64,000 nucleotides of DNA from Gigaspora rosea (taxonomy: Eukaryota > Glomeromycota > Glomeromycetes > Diversisporales > Gigasporaceae), in assembly GCA_003550325.1 (NCBI GenBank), contig QKWP01000003.1, positions 632,300-696,299 of the forward strand. The letters are read 5' to 3'. Made by a program: the position numbers and the translations under genes. Shown here piece by piece: positions 11,663-23,368 of the stretch. Position 1 is the stretch's first letter. Each line of letters starts with the position of its first letter. The notes under the pieces were generated by a model, which was not told the origin of the DNA, did no database searches, and saw nothing but the letters and a program-made list of their open reading frames with translations.

Positions 11663-12480
11663 TATGTGCATAAACTCATAAAATTTAACTTTATAAGGAT
11701 TATGATCATTGATAACCGTAATTATGCATGACTTTATGTCATAACAGAATTTTCTTAATTCAGCCTGACAATACTTTAGAAAATAAGATAGTTGTGTGAT
11801 GCTGTCATGCAAAACAGGAATATAAATTTGAGTAAACTCAATTAGATAATTCAAGCACTTTAAAGATTTTACATCATTCAAAGAAATTATAGCAAAGTTC
11901 TGAATTTGTTTATTTTCTTATTCTGAAAAGTTTTAATTTGCTTTATCATAAGAAAGTCAAAATTGGTTAAAATCTTAACAAAAAACACATTACCAAATGC
12001 AGTGAGCTATATAATTTTTATATATCAAAATAGTAGGATAGAATTTAGTATATATAGTCTATAACAAATTTATAGGAATTTTTGTTTAGCTGATACTACT
12101 TATTATAGTAGATATATTCGTGTATATTAAAATTGTTTCTTAAGAGTTATTTTACTCAAGTTTAAATCATCAAAAGAAACAAACTTCGGGCATTTTTAAA
12201 TGAATTTAAGACCATTTATTTAAAAATTCTTTATTATTTTAATTCTTATAATTTCATAATTTCACTAGCAATAACTTTATTATATTACTGTATTAGTTAT
12301 ATTGCATTTAAGCTGTCATAATTTCTTTTTGATTTACTGCGAAATTTCTATTAAAAATTTTGTCACAAAACTTGTTAGCTATTATAATAAAAAAAGTATA
12401 GTTTTGAGTTAGTTTATATCCGGATTAATAGTTGTGGCTTCTGTCGCAATTTAATATAAAAAATTTTGTTACATAACTCA
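11663..12480. other. AT-rich intergenic, no gene seen
   Basis: No recognisable protein, RNA or repeat boundary. The minus-strand open frame at 11645-11881 begins outside the MITE and enters its end. It has no known features. Confidence 0.5.
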
Positions 12481-12488
12481 CTGGCTAT

Positions 12489-14301
12489 TAGTGCTCCTAG
12501 GTCCGGTCCGGGTCCGGTCCGGGATCAGACCAGACTCAGACTCTAAATTTTACTAATTTCAGACTTCAGACCAGACTCAGACTCAACTATGAGTCCGGTC
12601 CGGGTCTGGTCCGAAGTCTGCAGACTGGTCTGAGTCCAAATATATTTATATGTATTTTTTGCCGCTGAACAAGTTTACTTAGTGCATTTTGTTAGAATAA
12701 ATTAGTAAAATTTTATGAATCATAAGATTTTATAGAATTTTATTAATAAAATTTTATAAAATCTTATAATTCACAAATATTTATTAATTAATTCTAACAA
12801 AATGCACTAAGTAAACTTGTTCAGCAACTAAACATGCATCAAAACGGCTGTTTTGTTTTTATTTTACTTGTAATTTGGAGAAAAGATGCATAATTTTGGA
12901 TTTTTGATCAAAAAAGACAAATTTTAACATCTTATCTCCAAATTTCAAGTAAAATAAAAACAACCCTGCTGATTTAATGTATTTTTAGGTGTTGAACAAG
13001 TTTACTTAGTGCATTAAATTAGAAATAATTAGTAAAATTTGTGAATAATAAGATTGTGTAGAATTTTATTAGTAAAATTCTATAAATTCTTAAAATTCAC
13101 AAATTTTTATTAATTAATTTTAAAAAAATTGCAATAAGTAAACTTGTTCAGCACCTAAAAATACATTAAATCGGCAGGGTTGTTTTTATTTTACTTGAAA
13201 CTTGGAGAAAGATGCATAATTTTGGATTTTTGATCAAAAAAGTCAAATTTAAGCATCTTTTCTCCAAATTTCAAGTAAAATAAAAACAACTCTGCTTATT
13301 TAATATATTTTTAGGTACTGAACAAGTTTACTTAGTGCATTTTGTTAGAATTAATCAGTAAAATTTTATGAGTTATAAGATTTTATAGAATTTTATTAAT
13401 AAAATTCTATAAAATCTTATGATTCACAAATATTTACTAATTAATTCTAACAAAATGCACTAAGTAAACTTGTTCAGCACCTAAAAATACATTAAATCGG
13501 CAGGGTTGATTTTATTTTACTTGAAATTTAGAGAAAAGATGCTTAAATTTGACTTTTTTGATCAAAAATCCAAAATTATGCATCTTTTCTCCAAATTTCA
13601 AGTAAAATAAAAACAACCCTGCCGATTTGATGTATTTTAAAGTGTTGAACAAGTTTACTTAGTGCGTTTTGTTAGAATTAATTAATAAAAATTTGTGAAT
13701 TTTAAGAATTTATAGAATTTTACTAATAAAATTCTATGATTCACAAAATGTTACTAATTATTTCTAACTTAATGCACTAAGTAAACTTGTTCAACACCTA
13801 AAAATACATTAAATCGGTAGGGGTTGTTTTTATTTTACTTGGAATTTGGAGATAAGGTGTTGAAATTTGTCTTTTTGATCAAAAATCCAAAATTGTGCAT
13901 CAAATCTCTAAATTACAAATAAAATAAAAACAAAACAGCCGTTTTGATGCATGTTTAGGCGCTGAACAAGTTTATTAGTGCATTTTGTTAGAGTTAATTA
14001 ATAAATATTTGTGAATTATAAGATTTTATAAAATTTTATTAATAAAATTCTATAAAATCTTATGATTCATAAAATTTTACTAATTTATTCTAACAAAATG
14101 CACTAAGTAAACTTGTTCAGCGCCAAAAAATACATATAAATATATTCGGACTCAGACTAGTCTGCAGACTTCGGACCAGACCCAGACCAGATTCAGACTT
14201 GACTAAAAAGTCTGAATATAAAAGTTTGAGTCTGGTCCGAAAATCAGACCAGACTCAGACTTGACTAAAGTCTGGTTCAAGTCCGGTCTGTAGGAGCACT
14301 A
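12489..14301. mobile_element. hAT-like non-autonomous element, TAGTGCTCC ends (CAGACCAGACTC family)
   Basis: Left end TAGTGCTCCTAGGTCCGG; right end the complement of TAGTGCTCCTACAGACCGG. Perfect 8-bp duplication CTGGCTAT at 12481-12488 and 14302-14309. The outer 150 bases on each side are arrays of CAGACCAGACTCAGAC and GGTCCGG words in both orientations. The interior (about 12660-14130) is an unusual run of alternating hairpins. No transposase. A degenerate relative occupies 46722-51227. Confidence 0.9.
12660..14130. repeat. Array of nine alternating palindromic units
   Basis: Five copies of a hairpin of about 165 bp (arms GAACAAGTTTACTTAGTGCA and complement, at about 12665, 12990, 13315, 13645 and 13965) alternate with four copies of a second hairpin of about 150 bp (arms CTTGAAATTTGGAGAAAAGA and complement). 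Spacing is about 325 bp. Because every unit is itself a palindrome, the array has no orientation. Confidence 0.85.
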
Positions 14302-14468
14302 CTGGCTATTGTGGTGATTTACTGTAATTATTATTGCTCAATCAGTTACTTTCTTGCTATATAATAAAAAACATATGGAATAGGTTTGTTATTCAAGAGT
14401 TATATGCTAAAAACTTCAATCCCTATAACAAAATCCTCTAGACTAGGATTAATTATTTGAACCCATAC

Positions 14469-15753
14469 TAGAGTTGAGCAATGAAACGAAACCTATCTGA
14501 AACTAGTTTCAGTTTTGGTGTAATCTGAAACTAGTTTCAGATTTTTAAAAAAATACGAAATCCCCCGAAACCCAAACTCTGAAACTATAATCCGAAACTC
14601 CCCAAAACTATATTTAAAATTTTGAAAATTTTATGATATATAATTTATTACTATAAATAACCAGTAGTAATCATCACAATCTCTAGATATTTTTAGGGTT
14701 AGGTGAGGACCCTGAGCAATCTATGAACAGCTAACAATTTTAAAAAATTGTTACATATTTCTAAAAATAGAAATAATCTACAAAAAACAGACATTAATAT
14801 TACATAAAAATAAGCAAAAGCAAATTGTTACCTATCTATGTATAGCTCAGGGTTTTGTTAGGTAAAATTATAAAAATCCCAATTTTAATTTTTATAAGAC
14901 TTTTGAGTGTTCTGAACATTTTATTTAGAGTATTTAATCCTGTTATTTAGTATGTTTTAAAGATATAAGCACTCTAGTGATTGATCACTACTAGTTATGG
15001 TTGGTAATATTCTTTATAATTTATATATATTATAATTTAAAAAATAACTAATAATCATCAAAGGTGATTATCGTCTATGATCTACAATCCAAAATCAAAA
15101 TAAACGAGTAAAAGTTAATAGTAAAATTTAACAAGAAATTTTTTTTTTTGTATAAAAAATGCAGCAAAAACAAAATTTTAGATTAGAAGCAATTTTAGCA
15201 ATTTTGTAAAAAATTCTTTGTTTTTGTTATACAAAATTAATCTACACATTACACCTGATCCTAAATTTTAATTGGCAAATTGACTATAGGTAATATAATT
15301 TTCTATAATTTATTAATTTATTATTTAATAAATAAGATAAGGGCTGACATTTATTACCTAATATCCACTTTCTATAGAGGCTTACAGGTAATATTTTCAT
15401 TAAATTTAATTGGCTAAAATTTTTATATGAGGTAAGATTTGGCTTGACCCCCACCCCCTAAAATATTATCTATAAATGTCAGCATCCTAACTGAAATATA
15501 CAAATTTAATAAATATAACCTATATGTAAATATGTATGTTTTCTCTTGGTGGCACTCAAATATTTGTATACTAACATGTTAGCATGTTCTACAATGCCAT
15601 ATTTTGTAAAAAATTTAATCTTAAATAGTTTCAGGGTTTCAGATGAGGTTTCGGGTTTCAGATGAGGTTTCAGAGTTTCGGAAGAGGTTTCAGAAACTAT
15701 AATCCGAAACCCGAAACTTTTGGATTTAGCAAAAAAGGTTTTGCCCAACTCTA
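14469..15753. mobile_element. hAT-like non-autonomous element, TAGAGTTG ends (GAAACTAGTTTC family)
   Basis: Left end TAGAGTTGAGCAATGAAAC, right end the complement of TAGAGTTGGGCAAAACC. Perfect 8-bp duplication ACCCATAC at 14461-14468 and 15754-15761. Subterminal arrays of GAAACTAGTTTC and TTTCGGGTTTCAGA words. A Harbinger-like MITE is nested at 15341-15487. The 80-codon minus-strand frame at 15506-15748 reads through the right array and is not a gene. Confidence 0.9.
15341..15487. mobile_element. PIF/Harbinger-like MITE, GGGCTGACATTTATTAC type
   Basis: Ends GGGCTGACATTTATTACCTA and the complement of TATAAATGTCAGCATCC; TAA on both sides (15338-15340 and 15488-15490). Same TIR family as the element at 22631-23427. 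Confidence 0.75.
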
Positions 15754-15929
15754 ACCCATACCAATTATTCTTCTAACCTGTTAAATACATAAGCCACTAA
15801 CCTTTCAGTACCCAAACTTCCTAAACCCAAGGTCCTAAACTGCACCCAATCTATTACCAAGCATAAAAAAAATAGCTAACATATATCTATATAGCTAAAA
15901 ACAAATTGGGATATCATATTGCAGTAGCA

Positions 15930-16110
15930 TTTTGGGTTTTTGCACTGCCACTGTAGCTGCGGGGCATAGCTATTTACTAATAAAGGTTCTTAAACTGCCA
16001 CTGTAGCCATGAAGTCTACAAATTGCTACTGATGGTCCTTGCACTGCCCACGCAGCTGTGAAGCCCAGAAAATAACTGCAAAGATCTTTGTACTGCTAAA
16101 ATAGCTGTGG
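15930..16110. repeat. Degenerate minisatellite, CACTGCCACTGTAGCTG
   Basis: The phrase ACTGCCACTGTAGC followed by TGAAG or GGGGC recurs about every 60-70 bases in four increasingly divergent copies. No coding function was seen. Confidence 0.55.
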
Positions 16111-16704
16111 ATCCTTAACTATCCATTATATCACCCAACCAGACCCATGCTGCAAATCCTTGCTGAGTCACTTAAAATAATGGTGAAAGGGAGATAGAGC
16201 TGGTTTTTACCAAGGCAAGCAATAGCGAAACAAAAGATATCGTTTTCTCTTCTGAACAAAAAACCTTTATAAACTTCATTTCTTAATATCCGCATGCCCA
16301 TAGCCTAGTGTTCTGACCTGTCTCAAAAATTCTGACCCGGGTCACCCGCGGGTCACCCACTCAGGTGACCCAGGTGAGTCCCGATAATAGAAAAATTCTG
16401 CTACGGGTCACCCGCGGGTGACCACCCGGGTGACCCGAGTGAGTCCTAATAAAAAAAATTCTGCTATGGCACCCGCGGGTAAATTTGATCTAAATAATTT
16501 TATATTAGTTCCAAGATGATACAGTATACGTTTTTATTAGTCGTATCAAAAACAAGGTTCAAGTATGTAAAAAGCTCTAATATATAATAACTTCACTCTT
16601 CTAATAAAACTAATCGTCTGCCACGATTGCCTTGTATATTTTTACTAATTATTTTCATCATGTAAAATAAGGCATTTCTAAGTGCAAAAATTAAGTCTCA
16701 TGAC

Positions 16705-17250
16705 TAGTGTTTTGACCTGGGTGGGTGTCACCTGAGTCACTCGCAGGTGGTAGGTAACCCAGGTCAAGTTGTAACAGCCTGGGTGAGAATGGGTGGGTCA
16801 ACCCATGGGTCACCTATAGCAGAGACCCGATACAAATTAATGCAAATTTGTGAAGTCAACAGAATCAAATTCGAAAAATATTTAATAGTAAATTATTTAA
16901 AGGAAACCATAATGCAGTACAGAATTTAATAAACTGTATTATAGCAGATAGAATTTCTGATTATGGCATTATTGCATTACGACTTTACGGCATTACGACT
17001 TTATAGCATTACGGCTCACAGCAATTACGGCAAAAAATACGGCAAAGCCGTAACCGCTTTAAAATTAATTCTACCACCAACTATAGGTTAACCCACCTGG
17101 GTCAAATCACTAACCACCTGAGATTTTTTTTAATTGACCCAGGTGACCCAGGTGGTGCCTTTTTTTGGACTGACATGTTTCCACCCAGGTGGCACATTGT
17201 CCACCCGTCGGTGACCCGGGTGAAGATTTTTTAGATGGGTCAATTCACTA
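16705..17250. mobile_element. hAT-like element of the same family, nested
   Basis: Ends TAGTGTTTTGACCTGGG and the complement of TAGTGAATTGACCC; perfect 8-bp duplication CTCATGAC at 16697-16704 and 17251-17258. The middle (about 16830-17090) is an inverted copy of 24360-24650 and contains a stretch rich in GCCGTAATGCCGTAA-type words. It inserted into a member of its own family. Confidence 0.9.
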
Positions 17251-17622
17251 CTCATGACTTTTAAAGGAAATCTCATTTCAGGATAGGATGAAATTCACTA
17301 AGTCGATCAAGTCAGTTGATAAACTTATTATAAAACATTTTTGGGTTTAACTATAATAGTAGTCGTTTTATCTCTTTTGAAAAATGGTTCAAAATTGTTG
17401 CAAAAAACGAATTGTATTACTTTGTTCGTATAAAAATCTATACAAATGGGCAGGCTTGTATTAAAATGTATAATCAATTATCACGTTTTTGATTACCTCA
17501 AAAACTAGATCAGTATAAAGATCTGTAGGTATGACGCAAAATACCCCTATTTTAATTCTGGCCATCTGTACCATATTGATCTTTTGTTATAATATGGGAA
17601 ATTATAGCAGATTAATATGGTA

Positions 17623-18454
17623 CCGGTGTCACTATCGAATAGGGAGAGCGTCAGTTTAGGAGGCCAGATTTAGATCAGCGTTAGATGAACAAGAGAAGGA
17701 ATTCATAGGATCGAGTTTATAAATATAACAATCGGGATTCAAGGAGAGAGATAAATGAAAGTCATGAGATACGATATAACAAATATTCACTAAAGAGTCT
17801 TTATTATAAAGGAGGAATCATTAAGATATTATCTAAAGCTATTTATCTTATTTGATCTTACTTAACCTCACGATACATGAAGAGCGAATACATCGGACTT
17901 GTATACATATTCGATATACATAAATAATTAAACTATCCTATTGTCGGATCAATGTCCTTCCGATATTACTAAGCCTTAATTCCTTCAACACCAATAAAAC
18001 TTCCCTTCGCATTACTACCTGAATTAAGTTATTACACCCGAAGTATTCGAAACATTAATCTTGACATCTGCTGTTCTAAGTTTTCATTGGGCTAGCAAAT
18101 TTGCGATAATATTTAAAGGCTTCACGACGCTTAGTATTGTTCTTGCATCGAACCAATTCATATATACGCGTCACAGATTAATTTAGTATGAAATTCGGAT
18201 ATAGTAATTAAACATATCTATAGATGCACATATAAGGTAAACAGCATAACTATAGATAGTAATAAGAAAAGGTCTATATAAGGTAATAACATAGGGTATA
18301 GGTATACAAAATAGGAAAGGGATGAAGGATAAAATTAGCAAAAGGGCATAATCAATTAATTATTATGTAAAGGAAAATGATGATCATAAGGTCGATGTAA
18401 AATAAGGAAATGCCGTGATTTTGAGGCGCAGAGTTATTTCTATAGTAACACCGG
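17623..18454. mobile_element. Tc1/mariner-like element with CCGGTGT ends
   Basis: Ends CCGGTGTCACTAT and the complement of ATAGTAACACCGG, with TA on each side (17621-17622 and 18455-18456). Joining the flanks gives ATATGGTATAGTACAG, in keeping with the surrounding GTACCATACTG repeats. Interior less AT-rich than its neighbours; no coding frame of note. Confidence 0.6.
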
Positions 18455-18559
18455 TATAGTACAGATTTTAGATAATATTATATTGGTACTATATAATTCT
18501 GTTACAGTGCTATCGTTACATATAATATTAGAATAGATTTAGTATGGATGATCAGATTA

Positions 18560-18895
18560 GTATGTTATAGGGGTGTAAAATACCCATTTTAAAATCCGTA
18601 CCATACTGCTTTGGTTTTATATATTATTAAGCTTTAGTTTTTTAAAATTGGTATTTTACGCCTAATACCAGAAGGTATTACGAATATCAGTATGGTACGA
18701 CATGCCAGATCAGTATGGTATGGATGCAATTTATAAAACCGTACCATACTGATCTACATTAATATCAAATTAGTACAATAGTATGGTACGTATATTTAAA
18801 AATCGTACCATACTGATATGCTATTATATTAAATCTATATATTAGCAGAACAGTATGGTACGATTTGATAAAATCCACACCATACCATACTGGTA
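18560..18895. repeat. GTACCATACTGAT inverted-motif module (left copy)
   Basis: About nine occurrences of GTACCATACTGATC or its complement within 340 bases, together with short inverted AAAATACCCATTTTAAAA words. It is an inverted copy of 20625-20830. A weaker set of the same motif lies at 30766-30880. Confidence 0.65.
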
Positions 18896-19084
18896 GCTAT
18901 ACAATGAAATTGACAGGGCGTAGGATCGATTTTCCTGTCACGTGACTTTCCGGCATCAATTGTCTTCGAGAAAAAAATTGGATTCGTTAGGGTTTGGGTT
19001 CATGTGGGTGGTTAGAAGGTGCATTATATAGCAAAATTGTGCGAGAAAACTTTTTTGTTAGGCCAGAAAGATGATTTGCTAGAT

Positions 19085-20342
19085 TAGTGGTCGTACCCTA
19101 GGGTACAATAACCGGTTAACTGTTAGGCTATCAGGATACCCGAATTATAAAACTGATAAACAGATAAATTATTGAGGTATCCGGTTAACTTAACATGTTA
19201 AGATATAATATAGGATAATACAGTATAGGGTAAAATACAATTATAATAAACATTTTAATTTGCGTATTATTTATATACTAGCATCACTCGGTGTAAAACT
19301 TGTCTACATCATAAATTTAATGTATTTTAAATAAGAACATGATTTTAATATTTCGTTTGTTTATTATATTTATTTAATAGGTGATATGTGTTCTTTCTGA
19401 TTTTCATCTTGTATGCAGATCATGTAATAAATTACTGATAATAATTACTTATTGTTCCACATCATTTCTGAATTTAATTCTGAATGAACATGCGTTCTTT
19501 CTCGATTTTCATCGATTGTGAAATGCACAGCCATGTAATAAATTACTGATAATAATTGCTTATTAATAATTACATTGATTTTTTTTTCATTAATATATAT
19601 AAAGATTATTCTTTTATTGTTTCGTCATTTTTTTTTGTATTGGCGTAACAGAAGAACTTCTCATGCCTAAACAAAATAGGAATAACTTGGGGATGCAAGT
19701 TTTTTATGCCGAAAAAGATAAATTTATGTTTGTTTAAAAAAAAATTTAGTAATTATCTTCTAGACATGACACCCGACCAGATTCCTGCCGTTGCCGAAAA
19801 ATCAATGTGGATGTGTTCTACGAAGGGAATGTAAAAATTATTAATTACATTGTTAAATATATATGAATATTAGAACTATTCTTTTAATGTATGAAAAGTT
19901 AGCATTTAATGTGGCAGATTAAAATGAAATCAGATTAAAATGAAACTGGGGACCTCTCTTGCTCACCTTTATAGCTTATAAAACCCACATATACTCGTTT
20001 ATTAATAACCCTAACCCTAATGCTAAAAAAAACCACCAAAAATGTCCTCCAAAAATTTTTAAAATTTTGCTTAAAAAATAGAAAAATACATTTTAATCCG
20101 ATTTCATTTTAATCTCATTTAATATTTAGGCGAGCATATAGTGATTCATTTTTATTCGTTTTTATAATTTTTTACTTTATTATTATAGAGTTACTTTATT
20201 TGATTTATGCAATAATACTGTATAACAATCATATAAATATCTTATCCGGATATAACCGTTATCCTTTCATTTGAATAGGATATAAAACCGGTTATTAAAT
20301 TTTGTTAAAGGTTACAACCTTTCGGATCCGGGTACGGCACTA
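19085..20342. mobile_element. hAT-like non-autonomous element, TAGTGGTCGTACCC ends
   Basis: Left end TAGTGGTCGTACCCTAGGG, right end the complement of TAGTGCCGTACCCGGATCC. Perfect 8-bp duplication TGCTAGAT at 19077-19084 and 20343-20350. Subterminal words are ATAACCGGTTA and ATCCGG. The interior holds a shorter TIR element at about 19915-20120 (ends CAGATTAAAATGAAATC and complement) with a CCCTAACCCTAA core. A small frame near 19662-19737 is too short to call. Confidence 0.85.
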
Positions 20343-20624
20343 TGCTAGATAAATACGATTTTCGTTTGTTTTGAATTTCTTTACGTTACACCTGATCCTG
20401 ATTTTTAATTGGCTAATTGACGTCGGAATATCACGTGACCAGAAAATTGGTCAAGATATATTATCAAAATTGAACGTTAATGTCTACAATAAAGAAAAAT
20501 TAGTATGATAAACTCATTGAAAAATATATCATGTGTGAAAACTAATATTAAAGATATCTAGTACGCTTATCAATTATCCAAGGAAACAAATATAACGATA
20601 AAAAAATGTAAAAATTGTATAGCA

Positions 20625-20830
20625 TCAGATCCGTATGGTATGGTGTGGATTTATCAAAGCGTACCATACTGTTCTGCTAATATATATATTTAATATTAGC
20701 AGATCGATATGGTACGGTTGATAAAATTGCATCCATACCATACTGATCTGGCATGTCGTACCATACTGATATTCTATAATCCCAATACCAGACCGATTAG
20801 CTCGCCCATGCATACTGATTTTAAAAAAAC
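20625..20830. repeat. GTACCATACTGAT inverted-motif module (right copy)
   Basis: Inverted copy of the module at 18560-18895, including the shared phrase CATACCATACTGATCTGGCA. The 69-codon minus-strand frame here is a by-product of the repeat. Confidence 0.65.
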
Positions 20831-21306
20831 CCACCGAGTCTAATGTTAGAAAAATTTTATAATATTTGGATTTTAACTAATTTTGTATTGGCATATTAGT
20901 ATAAAATTGCTTAGACCATATACATGCACGCATGCGCGCAATGAAGAATCTGAACACGCGTAAAAGAAGAAAAAAGCGAAAATATGCAAAAACTAGAAAT
21001 TAATCATCTAAATCTTCGGTGGAATGTAATTTTTTCCTTAATATTTGCTAATACATTCGCTATTTTTATTAATCTTGTTTTTCTTTTTATCTATGTGAAT
21101 ATGCTATCGTGGCAAATTAGATTTATGCGCAGATTATGATATTGCAGATATGGATGACCCGTGGGTCATCAAACGGGTGACCCGCGGGTTGACCCGCGGG
21201 TGACCCGTGGGTTGACCACCCGGGTAGTTATAATTTCAACGGGTTACCCGGGTCACCCGTGGGTGACCCGGGTGAGGCCTACCCGGGTCAGAACACTACC
21301 ATAGCC

Positions 21307-21745
21307 TCCCATTTATTCCTACTACTTCAATATATTGAAAAGCATCATGTCACACATTTGTATTATTATTATTATTTTTTGGGGTGATGCCGGCATGTAT
21401 CATTTAGGCCAGAGATGGCTTTATTAAACTAACAATAAGTTAGAGTAGTACATTGAAAAATAACTGGCCAGGAATGGCCAGAGCGGCAAAGACATTCCAA
21501 GAGACATGCAATTAGAGTTATTACCCGGGTCGAAAATAATGACCCGGACGGGTCAAGGTATTTACCCGTGTCATGACCCGGGTCAACGGGTCATATAAAA
21601 AATCCTAAAAAAAAAAAAAAACTCCCCCCGATTTTCAATTTTGTTTTATTGCAGGTTATCGATTTTGGCAGGATCGGTTTGGGGTTATACTGTTTTTTTA
21701 AAGTTGATGTAACGCTCAAAAAAATTGGATCTTTCTAAATAGAAA
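21307..21745. other. Intergenic, with a one-sided GGGTCA array
   Basis: No gene. At about 21515-21600 a cluster of ACCCGGGTC and GACCCGGGTCAACGGGTC words follows GCAATTAGAGTTATTA, which may be one end of another hAT-like element. No partner end was found. Confidence 0.45.
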
Positions 21746-22174
21746 TCATACGCTAAGTAAAATTATCTTTAAACTAGATCTTCCTATGGGTTGATTTCCA
21801 CCATTTGTGACATTAGTCCACTGTTGGCTACTTATATCAAATTTATTAGTGAATGAAATATTATTCACAGCATCACCGAAAATAAAAATCAAATTATTAT
21901 TGTTTCCAACACTACACGCTGAAGCATCATAAGTTTTAGGAGCTCCAGTAAAACTAAGATCATTCCACGGTAAAGCTGTTATTGTAAAATGTTGAGAAAC
22001 ATCTAAATAAAAAAAATCACTTATATGGTAACTACCACTATATCCACTATAAATGTAGAGCTTCTTATCGACGAGGACTTATGTGTGTCCCAATCTTGCA
22101 GGTGAAACAAAATTAGCAAATATAAAAATAAAATTTAGGAAAAAAGTGAAAATATAAAAGCTAAAGTACGACAT
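21746..22174 (-). pseudogene. Kelch-repeat protein, copy C (truncated pseudogene)
   Basis: Third paralogue of the kelch genes at 1-887 and 3849-5302. The ATG at 22174 opens a signal peptide (MSYFSFYIFTFFLNFIFIFA), then a blade start RLGHT directly followed by an in-frame TAA where the relatives have an alanine or isoleucine codon. Reading past the stop gives the conserved DFFYLDVSQHFTITALPWN, LIFIFGDAV and FDISSQQWTNVT. Similarity ends near 21775 and the frame closes at 21746. The remaining exons are not found to the left. The FGG of the kelch motif has become FGD. The promoter is degraded (TATATAGG at 22248-22255). Confidence 0.85.
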
Positions 22175-22765
22175 AATCATATAATTATTTTTGAGCTGTA
22201 CTCGTTATTTAACGTTATCAGTATGTCTGTAAAGAATCAACATGACCTATATAAGAGAATACTGTGTATATAATCTTGTAATTTAAAATTCTTTCATATT
22301 GAATAATCACGATTATCGCGTGAGAAATTTTTATGCGTACTTACATTGGTCGCGGAACAATAATGAGCAACAAATTTTTTTCTAATTTAAGAACGATTTC
22401 AAATATATCGATGAATATTATATAAATAAAATAAGTTTAGGTTAAATGAAAAATGGACTTAACGTTCAGAAATATCATTGTTTTATGATGAGCGATCGTA
22501 TACAGTAATGAATGCTAATAATGCTAATAGTCATAGAATTCATGGAATTTGACTAATATTATTAATATTATTGAAACATATTGATCGTTCATAAAAATAT
22601 TTCATTAAAAAAAATGGTTAATTATATTAATGGGAGTTGACATTTATTACGTAATATTTTAGGGGTGGGGGTTGGCCCTGTATTATAACAATATCTTACG
22701 TTACACAAAGATATGTAGCAAATTATAAATTGGCCAATTATATTGGATCTTATGTGTGAGGAGGG

Positions 22766-23224
22766 TAGGGTACCTGGCATAGCAAAAAATTTAATGTGCC
22801 ATATGCCATGCCAACTATTTAAATTCATGCCAAGATGCCACCCTGGCATGCCATTAAATTACATATACATAATATAAGTAAGTAAATTCTGTATATTTAA
22901 TATTAAAAACTGTCTTATAACTAAAATTATATGCCAAAATTCTTACTTTAAGGTCAAAAATTAATTGTTGTAGTAAATTTTTGTTATTCATATTTTTTTT
23001 ACAATTTCATATATTTTTTATATATATGCAAGATGCTGTAATTTTATTGGATCCAGACCAAAAATTTTAGAATCAGAAGTGATTTTAGGCTAAAATTTTT
23101 TTGATATAAAGCATTATATATAAGTGGCATGCCTTATATCTATTTGAGATTTTGGCATGCCAGAGGCATGCCTCAATTGACATGCCATAGTGGCATGCCA
23201 ATGACTGCTATGCCAGGTACCCTA
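22766..23224. mobile_element. hAT-like element, TAGGGTACCTGGCA ends (GGCATGCC family)
   Basis: Ends TAGGGTACCTGGCATAGCA and its exact complement TGCTATGCCAGGTACCCTA. Subterminal array of GGCATGCC words in both orientations. The flanks are only partly alike (GAGGAGGG against GGGGAGGT, once the adjacent 140-bp insert is removed), so the 8-bp duplication is decayed or uncertain. Confidence 0.7.
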
Positions 23225-23228
23225 GGGG

Positions 23229-23368
23229 CAGGGTTGGCAATGGAGTCAATGGAGCCCAATGGAGCTGCGAATAGAGCCAATGGAGCTCTGAATAGAACCA
23301 ATGGATACTAGCTATTTGAGCTCCATTCGCACAACCATTGAGCTCCATTGGCTCCATTGCCAACCCTG
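23229..23368. mobile_element. Tiny hAT-like MITE, CAGGGTTGGCAA ends (CAATGGAGC family)
   Basis: 140 bp. Ends CAGGGTTGGCAATGGAG and the exact complement CTCCATTGCCAACCCTG; perfect 8-bp duplication CCTAGGGG at 23221-23228 and 23369-23376. The body is CAATGGAGC words in both orientations. It landed across the right end of the element at 22766. Plus-strand open frames at 23129-23311 and 23301-23639 arise from these repeats and are not genes. Confidence 0.9.

Larger units (their letters stand above)
16306..21298. mobile_element. Large composite hAT-like element, TAGTGTTCTGACC ends (GGGTCACCCGCGGGT family)
   Basis: Left end TAGTGTTCTGACCTG, right end the complement of TAGTGTTCTGACCCGGG. Perfect 8-bp duplication CCATAGCC at 16298-16305 and 21299-21306. 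Both ends carry dense GGGTCACCCGCGGGTGACC arrays. The 5-kb length comes largely from nested elements (16705-17250, 17623-18454, 19085-20342 and repeat modules at 18560-18895 and 20625-20830). No transposase seen. Confidence 0.85.
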
